Shown: in pieces, positions 33,739 to 45,523 of the stretch
Layout: each line of letters opens with the position of its first letter
Position numbering within the stretch: the stretch's first letter is position 1
Program-made: the position numbers and the translations under genes
NCBI RefSeq assembly: GCF_032362555.1
Contig: NC_083519.1
Coordinates: forward strand, 1,505,501 to 1,569,500
DNA length: 64,000 nt
From: Amyelois transitella
Lineage: Eukaryota > Arthropoda > Insecta > Lepidoptera > Pyralidae
Direction of reading: 5' to 3'
The notes under the pieces: model-generated
What the model was told of the DNA's origin: nothing
The model's input: only the letters and a program-made list of their open reading frames with translations
Database searches by the model: none

Positions 33739-34704
33739 ATGTGTGAAGTTGTCGCAATATTGTATTGGCTAATATAATCGAGAGTTTATTATTGTAATTT
33801 ATAGTTTTATTTGAGTTACTAGTTGTTGCTAATGACTTTGTTCGCCGTAAAAATATGCTTACAATAGAGATGTGGGGGGAAGAAATTTTTGTTTACCAGT
33901 TTTGAAGTGCCTCAAATAAGAGCAATAGTTTTTGTGTGATGCGAGTTTAAAACATATAGATAGAAATTCTAAAATCACTCAATTCTGTTGATCTTATATA
34001 GGGATCTATATCGATTTATTGACAATATCTTTAATCTTTTCTCATCTTTAATAAATACAGACATCGGTCAGTTACTATTTTATTATATGTACGATCATCA
34101 ATCTCGTTGGCAGCGTTTTATAACTCGTGCTTCCTCTATGGTCAAAGGTTTATTAGGTACACTCTTCTGCAGAAAAATATGACCCGATTATAGTTCTCTA
34201 CTGGTGACTGTACCAAGTTATTTTGCAATGACGCAGAACGGTGAAAAATAATCGTAGATGGCTCTCATAAAGCTTGTTCTTTTGTTGTTTGTTATGAACT
34301 TGAGAACTTGTTGCAAATTTCATAGAACATTTCAGTAAAATGTTCACGACATAACCTAGAATACTTTGTCGGCTTAAGTTTTGGACGACTTTTTGCCTTG
34401 AGCCATAATCTAATAAATTTTATGTCTTTGGGTAATACTTGGTAACCCACTTTATTACAATGGAGAACTACTCAACGTGTAATTTTTCCGTAAATTAAAG
34501 AAAATTTTCATCTGTCATACAAAAATCTGCTTTGTTATGGTAGCAAGGCACACTAGCGCCACTTCGGCAGTTGCCGACCCTACAAAATATTTTTAGTTTT
34601 AAAATTCTCGAAAATAAATATGTTGCTCCTTAAAATTACTAATGTGTAAATTGCCTGGAGTCTATGTCAAAGTAAAAAATAAAACACTTCGTCAATATGT
34701 TATC
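33739..34704. other. Convergent intergenic region between COPE and CCBE1-like gene
   Basis: About 970 AT-rich bases separate the two convergent stop codons. Candidate poly(A) signals are AATAAA on the plus strand at 34050-34055 and on the minus strand at 34456-34451. No repeat copy was recognised here. Confidence 0.5.
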
Positions 34705-37700
34705 CTAGTAGTTATTATATTCTGCCTCATCAATATCTTCCTCGTCATCTGAAGGGATGGTGGTATTAGCTAATATATAAAATTGTCGTAGTTTCTCGTC
34801 TATCAGTTTAAGGTCTTCCAATCTAGGTATGATGGAGTCGGTGTCGCCTTTGACCTGGGACCAGTCGGTGGTGCTTTCGTGAGGAATAGTGCCGGTGTGA
34901 CCTGTAAAGATCCATTATAAGTATTGTTGAGGACTAGGCAAGCTTACAAAGAAGTATTACCTCCTGTTCACATACAACAAAATCAAAGAGGATCACGTTT
35001 ATCTGCAGGCGACTGTACTTTCCACACCCTACACGCTTTAGACACCATCAGTCGATATCGATACGAAAGTAAGGCTGTATTCTGGCAGGACTTATAGGCA
35101 CCGGTTCACACAGACATTTATATGAACAAGCGCCGAAGATTGTCGGAACTTTAGAAGATTACGGCCATACACCGCCTATTGTTACATACATTTGTGGCAA
35201 TCTTGAGATTTTAGGCAGTCACGCTGACTTTTATTTATAATTTTTTTTGAGAGAGACACGTTCATACTCGTATATGGTCAAACGAAATTCACAAGTGAAG
35301 TTGCGTCAATGTTATATGATTCGCTTCATTCGAAGATATTTTTGATACTAGTCGTTCTTTTAGTCTATATCTTGAAGAATAAAAGGACTATTATTATTAA
35401 ATATAACTAAAGAATAAAGCCTATCCCTTAGTCGCCTTTGACGACATCCATGGGAAAGAGATGGAGTGGTCCTATTATTTTTTGTATTGGTGCCGGGAAC
35501 CACACGGCATGTCGTAAAAGGCGACTAAGTGATAGGCTTATAAACTTGGGATTCTTCTTTTAGGCGATGGGCTAGCAACCTGTCACATTTGAATCTCAAT
35601 TCTATCATTAAGCCCAATAGCTGAACGTGGCCATTTAGTCTTGAAGACTGTTGGCTCTGTCTACCCCGCATGGGATATAGACGTGACCATATGTATGTAT
35701 GTATGTAAGAATAAAGCGAAGAAATATAATTTTTTGACAAACACGAAAGCAAGTATGAATAAAATGTTTTACCATCTGGTGATATTTCCACTCTGTCTTC
35801 TGTGAACTCCAAAGCAGGCGCGGTGAAAGCCTCGAGTGCTTGCTCTGTGTTCCTCTCGTTTTCCAACCTCTCTTGTCTGCGTTGGTGACTCCAGGCCTTC
35901 TGCAGGTTGAACCGTTCAGGGCTGGAATAGTGAAATGAAGTATATAAATTATCGTTATAATAAAGGCTTACAAACTTAGAATTCTTCTACATACATACAT
36001 ACATAAAATCACGCCTCTCTCCCTGAGGGGTAGGCAGAGACTACATCTTTTCACTTGCCACGATCTCTGCATACTTCCTTCGCTTCGTCCACATTCATAA
36101 CTCTTCATGCAAGCTCAGCGGTTTCGGGTACTCTTGACCAGAACTTTGTTAAACTTAGGATTTTTCTTGTACTAGTAAATTCTGTTATCTTATTTCTTGC
36201 GAAAAAGTTTCGTCGTGAAGTTATAATATGAACACTCACATTTCCCCATCCTTATAAACCCTTTTCTCCAAGTTGTTGATGTCGTGTCGCATGTCAGCCA
36301 ACAATAGCAGCATCAGGTCCAGGGAACCTTCAGGGCCACGCGGGCCTCGGGTCCCTCGCGGTCCCATCGACCCCTTGGGGCCTTCAGCTCCTGGGGGCCC
36401 GGCTGGACCCTATAAAACAAAAAAACTAGCATATCAGAAAAACCATTAAAATGGTAAATAAAAATCAATACCCATCAAAAAATAGTAAAAATAAAACATC
36501 CTCGTTGCAATAGCTCGAACCCAGGCACTCACACTTCACATGGGAAAATGTTTTTGGTAGAAAATATGGGAAAAACGAATTTTCCTGGATGTGGGTCAAC
36601 TAGATCGATTTACACTTCCGTGTGCACCTAATTCAAATTTCAACGAAATCTTTGGAGCCGTTTTCGTTTTCAAATATATATTTATAGGTATACATACAGG
36701 TATTGCTTATTTAATAGTATAGGTTTTTATGTAAAACACATACCCGTGGCCCTCTCTCACACCGGCAGTAGCCTCCTTCCATCGGCGCGACGGAATCCAA
36801 TACTTTATATGAATACGATCCATCTGAAACACGACCAATGGAGCAGCTAAGACAAAACAATATCCAATCATACTACGTGAAAAAAATATATTGACAATGT
36901 AAGGGATAACTTCATTAATTTTTAGGCGATGGGCTTGCAACCTGTCACTATTTGAATCTCAATTCTATCATTAAGCCAAATAGCTGAACGAGGCCTATAA
37001 GTATTATCAAGACTATTGGCTCTGTCTACCCCGCAAGGGATATAGACGTGACCATATGTATGTATGTATCACGTCTCTCCCTTAACAAGTAGACAAAATC
37101 AACAGTTACAAAACTGGAAGACCACGTTTATCTGAATTACCCTCACCCTCTTCGCTAATAACGACGCTGTCGCTAATCTTCTTGAGCTGCTCCTGAGTGG
37201 CTCTGAGTTGCTCGGTGAGGGTTCTCACGTTCCTCGTCAACCAGGAGACGGTATCGCAGCTCGCGTAACACCGGGATGATGCCCGAATCAGTGGAAGGGG
37301 AGCCTGGAAGTCGTTTTAGTTTGAAATTTGAATTCGTCAGATCTATATCTGATTTAAAGTAAACATAAGCTAGGCATGAAAACGAGATAAAGTCATCAAA
37401 TATCTGGTTATAAAGTCAAGTTAAGCAGTGTGGTTCCCGGCACAAATAGAGAAAAGAGTAGGACTACTCCATCTCTTTCCCATGGATGTCGTAAAAGGCG
37501 ACTAAGGGATAGGCTTTAAAACTTGACATAATTCTTAAACGATGGACTAGCAACCCGTCACTATTCGAATCTTAATTCTATCATTAAGCTAAACAGCCGA
37601 AAGCGGCGTATCATGGGCTCTATTTACCCCGCGCGGAATATAGACTTGATTATTATATATGTTTGTATTCTGTAATTCCGTTTACCGGCATTGGAACAGG

Positions 37701-40700
37701 AGTTGGTCTTTCGCATCGTCTCCCATCTGCAGCCAGGATCAGCGGTGCATCGCATGCGCACCGATAGCCTCCGGGGTCATTGACACAGCGGTGGTCGCAA
37801 CCCCCGTTGTTTGATGCACATTCGTCTATATCTGAAATAGAGTTAGATATCCCATTAAATTCTATCTCCATAAAATAATTCTATCATTAAGCCAAATAGC
37901 TAAACGTGGTCATTCAGTCTTTTCAAGACTGTTGGCTCTGTTTACCCCGCAAGGGACATAGACGTGACTATATGTATGTATGTATGTATGTATCCCATTA
38001 AATCATATCCTTAGCCTTAATGAAAGTTATAAATGCTGGCCGAATACAAAATCGTGATACGTAGGTACAAGAACTCTTTTCTAAGTAAGTATATGTTAGT
38101 TTTCTGACCTGAACTTATGTCCTTAAGGTGAGGGAATTATCGTAAGGAAACATGCACAAATGGATATGGAATAATGCTATCATCTAGTGGCTACTTGCTG
38201 GATCTCGTGTCTATAGTTAAACCCACGACCTCTTAATATATGTAAAATTAGTTCTTATAAAGATGTTGAAGCATGTAGAATCTATAATGTCTGTCTAGTC
38301 TATCTTTCGGAATCAATCACCAAGCCATAAGTACTTAAACCAATCAAAATTACATTAATAAATTTAGTTCCGCATTTGTATAAGACCTTGTCTAAGCTAT
38401 GTCTTACCAACGCAGTACGGTTGCGACCTTCTACTGTAATTGTCTGGATTGAACCTGTAGCCCGCGTAACAGGAGCACCGCATCAGTTCCCCCTGCACCT
38501 CGCACGCCTGCTCACACATCTTCAGACTGCAAGGGTCTAGGGATTTTGGGATGCAGCTGGAACAGAGGATGACATGTTATTGCAAAATGTATCATCAAAC
38601 TAAACTAGTTAGTAAAAGTTAACTACACACGCCACAGTGGCGCCCAACGTGGGGCTCTTACGGCGAGGGAAAGCATCGCGAGGAAACCTGCACTTTCAGG
38701 CAACAGGATGTGTAACCATGATGCAATAAGTGTTAAGTTCCGCTTTGTGTAAAAACCTAACTCCATTCAGACTCAAGGTCAAAAGGTCCACCACGTGCTC
38801 TTCTGTAGAAAGGTTACGATGTTACCGTAATTAATGCCAGGAGGAATTTAATAACATAACATTAGCATTGTGCTTTTAAATAATTAATAAATATAATTTT
38901 ATGTACTAAATCCTAAACGCTATTTTGAAGTAAAGTTTTCGTTTAATTCATTTTGCTATAATTAATCACAGGCACTTCTGTCATTTTCTTTATGTTAATT
39001 ATTTTCTTAAAAAACTGCTTTAAAAAACGATTATAGCGATAAGATCTTGGGAGGTACTAACCAGGTACTAAGTGTCCGTGTGGTCATCTCGACGGTATAC
39101 ATTATATTTTTATAAGAAACGAAGGTGGTTCCTCCATTTTGACGTCAAGATGGAGGAACCACATATCACAATCGATATTTTTGAATTCTTTGAGGTACAA
39201 AATTTTTTGATATAGGTACCAACAAGTACAAACCAGGTACTAAGGGCTGGTTCGACAATATATGTGTCTTGCGAGGTGGCTCCGTCATCTTGACGTTCAT
39301 GAAGTATGGGCACCTATGGTAACAAATGATGCTGGAAACTTACCGGCCCGCTATTAAAGAGTGCGTGTCACAACACTGTAGTTTGATACACTGCATTTCC
39401 ATGCCGTCCACGTGGCAGGTCTGCCGCGTGCGCAGGAGTTTGTCTGTCGGGCATTCTGAGTAGTCAGCTCTGGAAAAAAGAAAGAAAAAAAATATAAGTT
39501 TGAAGTTGAATGTGGTAATTTTTTTCACTTATTGAAATATTCTTTATTTACTTGAAACATGGTACAAATGGGTGTTAGAAATATATTACCACGATCCCTG
39601 CATGTTTCTTTTGTAGTCTCTGCCTACCCCTCGAGGAAACAGGCGTGATTTAATGTAGGTAGTTATAGAGTGACCAGAAACTCAATGATAGGCTGATAAC
39701 TTAAATGTATGTTGTGATGGAACCAGGTTAAAAATTAGCCATTGCTGTATATACCGCTAGTTGTACGACTGTTAACTGTGTCTACCCCGTAAGGGATAAA
39801 GACGAGATTATACGTATATACTTAGTTGTTTTAATGGAGTAGGGCACATTTTCCTCGTGGACCAACTGATATGCACAACTACGTAATATAAATTTAGTGC
39901 GACTGTGATCACGTTCCTAGATTGAATATAGGTCTCCGCAACCTTTGCAGGGGAATTCAACTCATTTGATTGAATGTGCAGGTTTTATATAACTAGAAGA
40001 GTGTCATAGCGGGATAGGATTTAAAACTTTTCTCAGTGATTTTTTAACAACAACGCTCATATGCATTACTGAACACAAAGAGGTGAATTATAACCGACAG
40101 ATAACTCTATAAGGCTAAGGCATAACATGTCGATATTATAAGGCATTGTTTTTGATGCGCTTCATTAGTCAACTGGTAACATCTCGTTGCGACATGTATG
40201 CAACAGTGATAAGATAATATTCATAGTGAAACGAGTATCATTGTCGTAAATATGCGAAATGCAACACTAATTAACCTTATATTGAGTTTTTAGTATCTTT
40301 TAAGTATAAGAGTATCTTTATTATCTTTTAAGTATTAGACAGCCTCTGTAGCGCAGTGGTAGTATCCTTATCTGTGACATAGGAGGTCCCGGGTTCGAAT
40401 ACAGGGTGTGATGAGTAAAGAACTTTTTCTGATTGGCCTGGGTCTTGGATGTTTATCTATATAAGTATTTATTATAAAATATAGTATCGTTGAGTTAGTA
40501 TCTCGTAACACAAGTCTCGAATTTACTTCGAGGCTAACTCAATCAGTGTAATTTGTCCCGTATATATATATATTTATTATTTATAAGTGGTTCATTACAG
40601 AAGAATTAACGATAGATAACGAACTATCCCTGTCCCATTTCACATCATAATAAAAAGCGAATCAGCATTAGTTTATCGTGCGATAAACACGGCGTTGCGG

Positions 40701-42869
40701 GTGCCATATAAATCCCAGGACGCTACACGGATTATAATCAAGAAATTTGTATCAGGATGAGTGGTGTTGCAATTTTAGGGAGTGCCTTTCGAGATCAACT
40801 GTAACCAAGGGAAAGGTTTTCCACCTGGCTGGGTGTTATTCCTTGGGAACTTAGGTTACGATGATATTGTTTAAGACAAAAGTTGTATAAACTCAATTCG
40901 TAGTAATTCAGTCGTAATTCTGAACGGTCAATTATTTCGACACAGTCTCAATTTCGCTTTTCACGACATCCATGGGAAAGAAATGGAGTGGTTCTGTAGT
41001 GTCGGGAACCACACAGCATTGCAAAGATTATTTAGGTCTTGATTAATAAAGCTACTGTTATCTTATCTAGAATGGCTACCTGATGTATGGTTTTATACAT
41101 TTTTATTGGTGTTCATACTTATATTAGAAAATTGTTATTGCCGCATCATAAAGTTGAAAGTGACAGATTTAGCATTTGGTAGTAAATTAACCATATCAAG
41201 GAAACCATGATATCACTTTTTTAGGGGATAAAAGATAAAGAACAACAGGCCGTCCGCAGCTCCGCCCGCGTAAACCGAAAAATCCCAATAATTCCTGTTC
41301 CCGGATATCAGGAAATCGTCTTTTAGTGCACCCCTAGACCGCATAAAGGACCTACATTCAAAACTTTAAGTCTCTAGACCCGATTGGTAGAGCTGTATGT
41401 TGTGTGTCAGTCAGTAACTCAGTATCAGAAAGTTTGATGAACACCATTAGCATAAAAGTGGAGGATGAAACAAGGAACCAATTTATTTATTTTTGACATA
41501 ATTCCATGAAAAATATTATGAATTATTGTATTTACTAGAAGAAACTCTATTTGTTTGTTTTATACAGCAACTGACGGACAGACAGGCAACACAAACGGCT
41601 GGCGATATAATAAACTAAACAATGATGAAGTGTTTAGACTGATAGGTGTAAGGTCATCGGTACGAAGTTCGAATCCCACGGTAACAATTTTATTAGCAAC
41701 ACCATAAAAATCTTTATAACATAATTCCCATAAATTATTACTTGTTTAGCCACTTTTCCTCAAATTTGAACGTCACTTTCGAGACTTGGGACTTTCGGCC
41801 TCATAAAGGATAAAGACTTGACATGTGTGTGTTACTTATTTTTAATACTTAGGTACTTACGTAAACTATGGAATTATTTGATAAAATCATTTTTATTTAA
41901 ACTGTTAAAATTGCTTGAGGTTTCTTTTAGGTAAATAACTGTTCTTTTTAAATTGACATGTTTATATTTTTTTAGACCGAAGGGATTCCTCCTTCTATCA
42001 GTATGGAAACATGAATGCATTCACAAAACAATTATCAAATCGTATTGCGTTATGTGATGCAAAGTCGTTGACCTTAGCACTGGATTTTTAACGACGTAGG
42101 TAGCTCCCCTGATAATGCACACGATTGCGATGCATTTTATATTTTATGTTATTGTAAATGTTTACTTGTAAAGTTATTTTCCCATGCAGAGTAAATAAGC
42201 GCTTTGAAATCAAGTTGGGGTAAAGGGTGAAGTGTTGAATGCAGAATCGAGAAAAGTGAAAAGATTTAGTCTCTGAATTTTATCATTTAGTAGTAAAAAG
42301 GATAATTTCCATTTTAAAAACCCTCATTACGGAAATAAAGATTACTTTGTCATTCTTCCACATAGTGTGTAGTCCAGTCTCGTCGTTATAAATATACGAG
42401 TGGTTTAAAATTTAAGTATATACTAATCCTGAAATAAGCTACTTCTAGCAGTAAAGAGGATAATTTCCATTTTCCAGAACTTTCACTGAACAAAACACTC
42501 GCACATAACCTAAACATAAACTAGTGTTGGAAAAAAAGTTACTTCTAGCAGAAAAAATAGATTATCCGTTACAAAACTTGACACTTGCACATCAAAAATA
42601 TAATCCTGGAACGTTTCCCATATTCCCGCAACGTCGTTACCAGGATACTATAGGGTCAAAAAATGTTATATAATTTAACTTTACTAATCCTGATAAAGTT
42701 CCATCTAATAGTGCAAAGCATAATTTCACAGAATCACTCACACATCAAAAACGTCATCATGAAACGGTTCCTCCACATAGTATCCAGCCTCGTCGTGACT
42801 GGCGAGTACCAGGATAACAGGAAAGAAGAGAAGTACGGCGCACGCCGCGGGGCCGGCCGGCGCACGCAT
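34705..42869 (-). CDS. CCBE1: CCBE1-like secreted collagen and calcium-binding EGF protein
   Basis: Nine minus-strand exons: 42869-42742, 39469-39344, 38556-38408, 37831-37686, 37303-37147, 36823-36744, 36409-36240, 35921-35773 and 34901-34705. Splice sites and phases agree throughout, giving 433 codons plus TAG; human CCBE1 is 406. The protein starts MRAPAGPAACAVLLFFPVIL, a signal peptide. A cysteine-rich region follows. At residues 134-182 there is a calcium-binding EGF domain with DIDEC and the CxNxxxxYxCxC hydroxylation pattern. Next come a predicted coiled coil (about 200-235) and eleven Gly-X-Y triplets (about 260-291). The C-terminal block SLDLMLLLLADMRHDINNLE closely resembles one in vertebrate CCBE1. 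Vertebrate CCBE1 helps activate VEGF-C through ADAMTS3; the insect role is not known to me. Upstream in-frame codons exist, but the chosen ATG places the signal peptide at the N-terminus. Confidence 0.88.
35421..35706 (+). mobile_element. Family A retroposon with inverted 5' part (twin-priming structure)
   Basis: 35421-35509 is the first ~90 bases of family A in antisense. It joins directly to a sense piece that starts at ATGTCGTAAAAGGCGACTAA and runs through the 3' tail to 35706. AAGAATAAAGC flanks the whole unit at 35410-35420 and 35707-35717. One 11-bp duplication around both pieces means a single insertion event rather than two. The structure equals the 5' inversion produced by twin priming in LINE-driven retrotransposition. 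It lies in the last intron of the CCBE1-like gene. Confidence 0.88.
35990..36154 (-). mobile_element. Family B LINE 3' end with ACAT tail
   Basis: (ACAT)n, then AAAATCACGCCTCTCTCCCT, GAGGGGTAGGCAGAGACTAC, CACTTGCCACGATCTCTGCA and a CATTCATAACTC...GCGGTTTCGGGTACTCTTGA block. The copy is clean and antisense to family B. CCBE1-like intron. Confidence 0.8.
36537..36690. repeat. Interspersed repeat of the AACGAAATC...CCGTTTTCG type
   Basis: Shares its second half (a TCGATTT block, then AATTCAAATTTCAACGAAAT and GCCGTTTTCG) with 61826-61960. It is an interspersed repeat of unknown class. Confidence 0.45.
36922..37070 (+). mobile_element. Family A retroposon, 5'-truncated
   Basis: Begins at TTTTTAGGCGATGGGCTTGC and ends in TATGTATGTATGTAT. 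CCBE1-like intron 5. Confidence 0.8.
37071..37135 (-). mobile_element. Family A retroposon 3' fragment, opposed to its neighbour
   Basis: CACGTCTCTCCCTTAACAAG then TAGACAAAATCAACAGTTAC is a diverged antisense end block. It stops about ten bases from the donor of exon 5 (37146-37145) of the CCBE1-like gene. Confidence 0.55.
37428..37666 (+). mobile_element. Family A retroposon, nearly complete, beside the EGF exon donor
   Basis: Head GTGTGGTTCCCGGCAC at the left, tail GACTTGATTATTATATATG at the right. It ends about 18 bases from the 5' splice site of the EGF exon of the CCBE1-like gene. Confidence 0.8.
37861..37990 (+). mobile_element. Family A retroposon, truncated, with 13-bp duplication beside the EGF exon acceptor
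   Basis: TATCCCATTAAAT at 37848-37860 recurs at 37991-38003. The copy starts with about 15 bases of unmatched filler, then the AATTCTATCATTAAGCC block, and ends in four ATGT units. In the gene's direction only 27 bases separate it from the splice acceptor. These keep a CTAAC branch-point-like site and CTATTTCAG. Confidence 0.85.
38637..38785. repeat. Interspersed repeat with GAGGAAACCTGCACTTTCAG
   Basis: GCGAGGAAACCTGCACTTTC and AGGATGTGTAACCATGATGC are phrases I recall from a widespread lepidopteran repeat. A diverged relative is seen near 38125-38225. Confidence 0.5.
39125..39162. repeat. Near-perfect 38-bp palindrome centred on TGACGTCA
   Basis: GTGGTTCCTCCAT (39125-39137) pairs with ATGGAGGAACCAC (39150-39162). 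The centre holds TGACGTCA, so almost the whole unit is symmetric. A related segment, GGTGGCTCCGTCATCTTGAC, lies at 39276-39295. ACCAGGTACTAAG occurs both at about 39060 and about 39233. Together they suggest a duplicated or inverted element inside CCBE1-like intron 2. Confidence 0.55.
39588..39660 (+). mobile_element. Family B LINE 3'-end fragment
   Basis: CCACGATCCCTGCATG, then TAGTCTCTGCCTACCCCTCG and CAGGCGTGATTTAATGTAGG. The middle is deleted. CCBE1-like intron 1. Confidence 0.6.
39745..39818 (+). mobile_element. Family A retroposon 3' fragment
   Basis: GACTGTTAACTGTGTCTACC followed by CCGTAAGGGATAAAGACGAG and a short TATA-rich tail. Confidence 0.6.
40334..40580 (+). mobile_element. tRNA-derived SINE
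   Basis: The head AGCCTCTGTAGCGCAGTGGT has a pol III A box. GGTCCCGGGTTCGAATACAG holds the B box about 50 bases later. After the tRNA-like part comes a shared body with TTTTTCTGATTGGCCTGGGT and GTTGAGTTAGTATCTCGTAA, ending in an AT-rich (TA)n/TTTATT tail. I recall the same body from many lepidopteran genomes. No convincing target-site duplication. Confidence 0.8.
40950..41019 (-). mobile_element. Family A retroposon 5' fragment
   Basis: CACGACATCCATGGGAAAGA, then AATGGAGTGG and GTGTCGGGAACCACACAGCA: the first ~70 bases of family A in antisense. Confidence 0.7.
41250..41590. repeat. CCGCAGCTCCGCCCGCGTAA repeat
   Basis: GCCGTCCGCAGCTCCGCCCG, a stretch with CGGATATC, TCTAGACCCGATTGGTAGAG and GTGTGTCAGTCAGTAACTCA. 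The same order, diverged, is seen at 44508-44665, so the two belong to one family. Confidence 0.55.
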
Positions 42870-43785
42870 TGCGACTGGCGTGTGCGCGGATGCGTTTGGC
42901 CAGCGGTACTCAAACTTTAAGGCGAGGCAAATTTCACGAAATGTTTCAGTATTCAGCGAGAAGAAATTATACAGATTATACAATAAATACCGATAATTAA
43001 AAAAAAAGAGATGATGGAACTATGAAAATCTTCTAAATATTACCATAAAACATAAAATTCTGATGCAGACATTTGGTAATTTATTACGAAACTGTTTTTT
43101 TTAACAAAAAGAATAGCTTTTGTTATTGTTCTAATATAATACCGGTATATTTGAAATAAATGATCAAGGAAACCAGAATGAAATACCAATGTATGCATAT
43201 ATAAATATGATCTTTTACTTAAGTAAAGGTTTCAATCTTGTTCCTGGCAAAGCGACATTTAACCTATTTTAAAAAATCAATCATGTCAACAGAACGAGTA
43301 ACCTGATGAGATGATTTAGCCTCGCCTTAATTGTACGTACTTAGGTGTAGGATGCAGCTGTATGAATGAATGCGTTTCGTTAAACATCTGCTCGCTAGCA
43401 CTATATATAAAAGACTAGCATCTATCTGGGTCTTTCGGTCATAACTTAATAAAGTCTATTAGAAGTTACTCATCTTTTCCTTCCGTAGATTAAATGCTAT
43501 TACATTCAGATAATGGTCAGATACTTCCTATAACTCAGATTCTACGAACTCAAAAATGTAAACATGATTTAATATTACCGCATCTCATATTGCCTTATCG
43601 TGTCTCTACGAGTACTCATACGAGGAAAATAGATTATTCGTATTGAGAGTCAAAGATTAGAGTCAAAGACTACTTTTATCTAAAGATGTGTCCCTAATTA
43701 TGTAAGTGAAATTTGGAAATAACGACAAGTTGGTAAACATAGCCTAAAAGAAAGATCCAAACATACATTAACATAAAATCACTAA

Positions 43786-43837
43786 CACCCAAAGATATGG
43801 AGAAGTTCTATTCTAAAGTGCTGGAAACCACGCGGCG
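43786..43837 (-). mobile_element. Family A retroposon 5' fragment
   Basis: ATATGGAGAAGTTCTATTCT followed by AAAGTGCTGGAAACCACGCG: a decayed head in antisense. Confidence 0.5.
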
Positions 43838-44507
43838 AACCCTACTTTGTTTTAAAATCAGCAGCAGCTGACACCCATTTTGTTTTTCTTTAGATACCAG
43901 ACAAAAAATGCGAGCTTGTAATATATGAATCTGTTTTTCCCCTCGTTACCTCATGCCTCATCAACGAGATAGCGATAGAGTGGAGATCTATTCTAAAAGT
44001 ACCGAGAAATTAACGGTAATTTTTAACACTACTGAAACAGGCATATCGGCTGATATGTTATGGCAAGCATTTCTATACAAGTAAATCTGTTGAATGCGGA
44101 AATGGTATGAATACTTATTTACTCATTGGTACTTAAAGAGTCATTGTGCGTGCTCACTAACCATCGGTTAATCTGACTCACATGTAACGACTTAATTAAT
44201 TTTGTCGCTTACAGAGCCAGAGAATATCTTGCCAATGTTATATTGTATGTTTATTACTTCTAAAAGTTACAGTTTCAACCTATAATACAGAAAACATAAA
44301 TAGCGTAGCTTATTAAAGTTTCACCACAATATTTTTAAATATCAAAATATTACATAAGTATTATTATTTTACAAATAAAGAAATATTTACGAGTATACGA
44401 ACACAGTAATGCTTACTTATAATAAAGAAGTAGCGCTTACGTATAACTTCAGTATATACTAGTACTCATTATAAAAATGATATGATAATTATCATAAAAC
44501 TAGAATT

Positions 44508-44665
44508 CGCTCGCGGCTTCGCTCCCGTAAAACAAAATATCGCATTCATTTACTGCGGGAATTTCGGAAAATTCTGTATTAGTGCACTGCTTCACCACAT
44601 TAAGAAACTATATTCAAATTTCTAGACTCAGCAGTTTGAGTTGTGCATAGTCAGTCAGTCAATCA
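44508..44665. repeat. TCGCGGCTTCGCTCCCGTAA repeat
   Basis: Same family as 41250-41590: the GC head, a GGGAATTTCGG block, TCTAGACTCAGCAGTTTGAG and AGTCAGTCAGTCAATCAGTC. Confidence 0.55.
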
Positions 44666-45523
44666 GTCAGCGTGCTAGCTTTTATTTATTGGATAATATT
44701 CACTCTTCACTCCATCGAGATAAGTGGTTTTATAGTAATGTATCTATTTTTATCTTAACTCAATAGATCCGTTAAAGACTATAAGATAGGATTATCAATT
44801 TTTCAAAGATATATTTTACTTAATCAATGGATTGCAATAATTATGCTTTTGATAATAGTTTGTAGAAGAAGAACCGGGAGGCCTTTGCCAGCTGAGGATT
44901 CAGATAAGCAAGTAACTGAATTAATGACAATACATGCCATTTTAATTAAATCTTATAAGTTTAACACGTTTGTTTGTTTGTTTGTAATATCTATATTGCA
45001 TAGAAATTTGATGAAGGGTTCTCATCCACGTGTCTGTCTTCCAAAGGTAAAACTATTTATTTACAACTTCTGTCTTTTTTTTGTATTGTTATGATGTTTG
45101 TATAATTTAAGGTAAAAAAACAGCAGAGATGCAGTTGCTATTGTTAATTTTATTCTTTGTATTAAATTGCTATAACATCATTAAGTTCCACAGTTTTGGA
45201 GCCACTGTCCAAAGTAGCTCGTTTCGGCCCAAAATAAACTCCATGTTCCTAGGGTAGGCAAGTATTTCGGACGCCAGGGACGATTTTCATTTTATGTATG
45301 TTGTGTGGTAACCATGCATTTCGTAGTTATATGAAAAAATCCTTAGTGAATTTCTTCGTCATCATTACTTTTATCAGAAATTTCTGAGGTTTCTTTGCAG
45401 GAGAACCTGACATATTGAATCATCCAATTGCCTAGACGTGTAAGTTCCTTACAATAGAACTAATGTAATTGTACAGTAAACTCCTTGACCTTAACCATTA
45501 GACCACTGATAGTCTTTTGTTAA

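Noticed and set aside
35525..35866. 113-codon minus-strand frame overlapping the CCBE1-like exon
   Set aside because: Only its first part is the real exon. The rest reads through the donor into intron and a family A copy.
37976..37995. ATGT repeats as a CRISPR-like or independent microsatellite array
   Set aside because: These short ATGT runs are the 3' tails of family A and B retroposons. No CRISPR structure exists in this eukaryotic window.
40334..40405. Possible tRNA gene with A and B boxes
   Set aside because: The tRNA-like part cannot close an acceptor stem and runs into the body of a known SINE layout with an AT-rich tail. It is a SINE head, not a functional tRNA.
41640..41690. AGTTCGAATCCCACGGT B-box-like phrase
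   Set aside because: No A box at the right distance and no cloverleaf. Only a B-box-like word remains.
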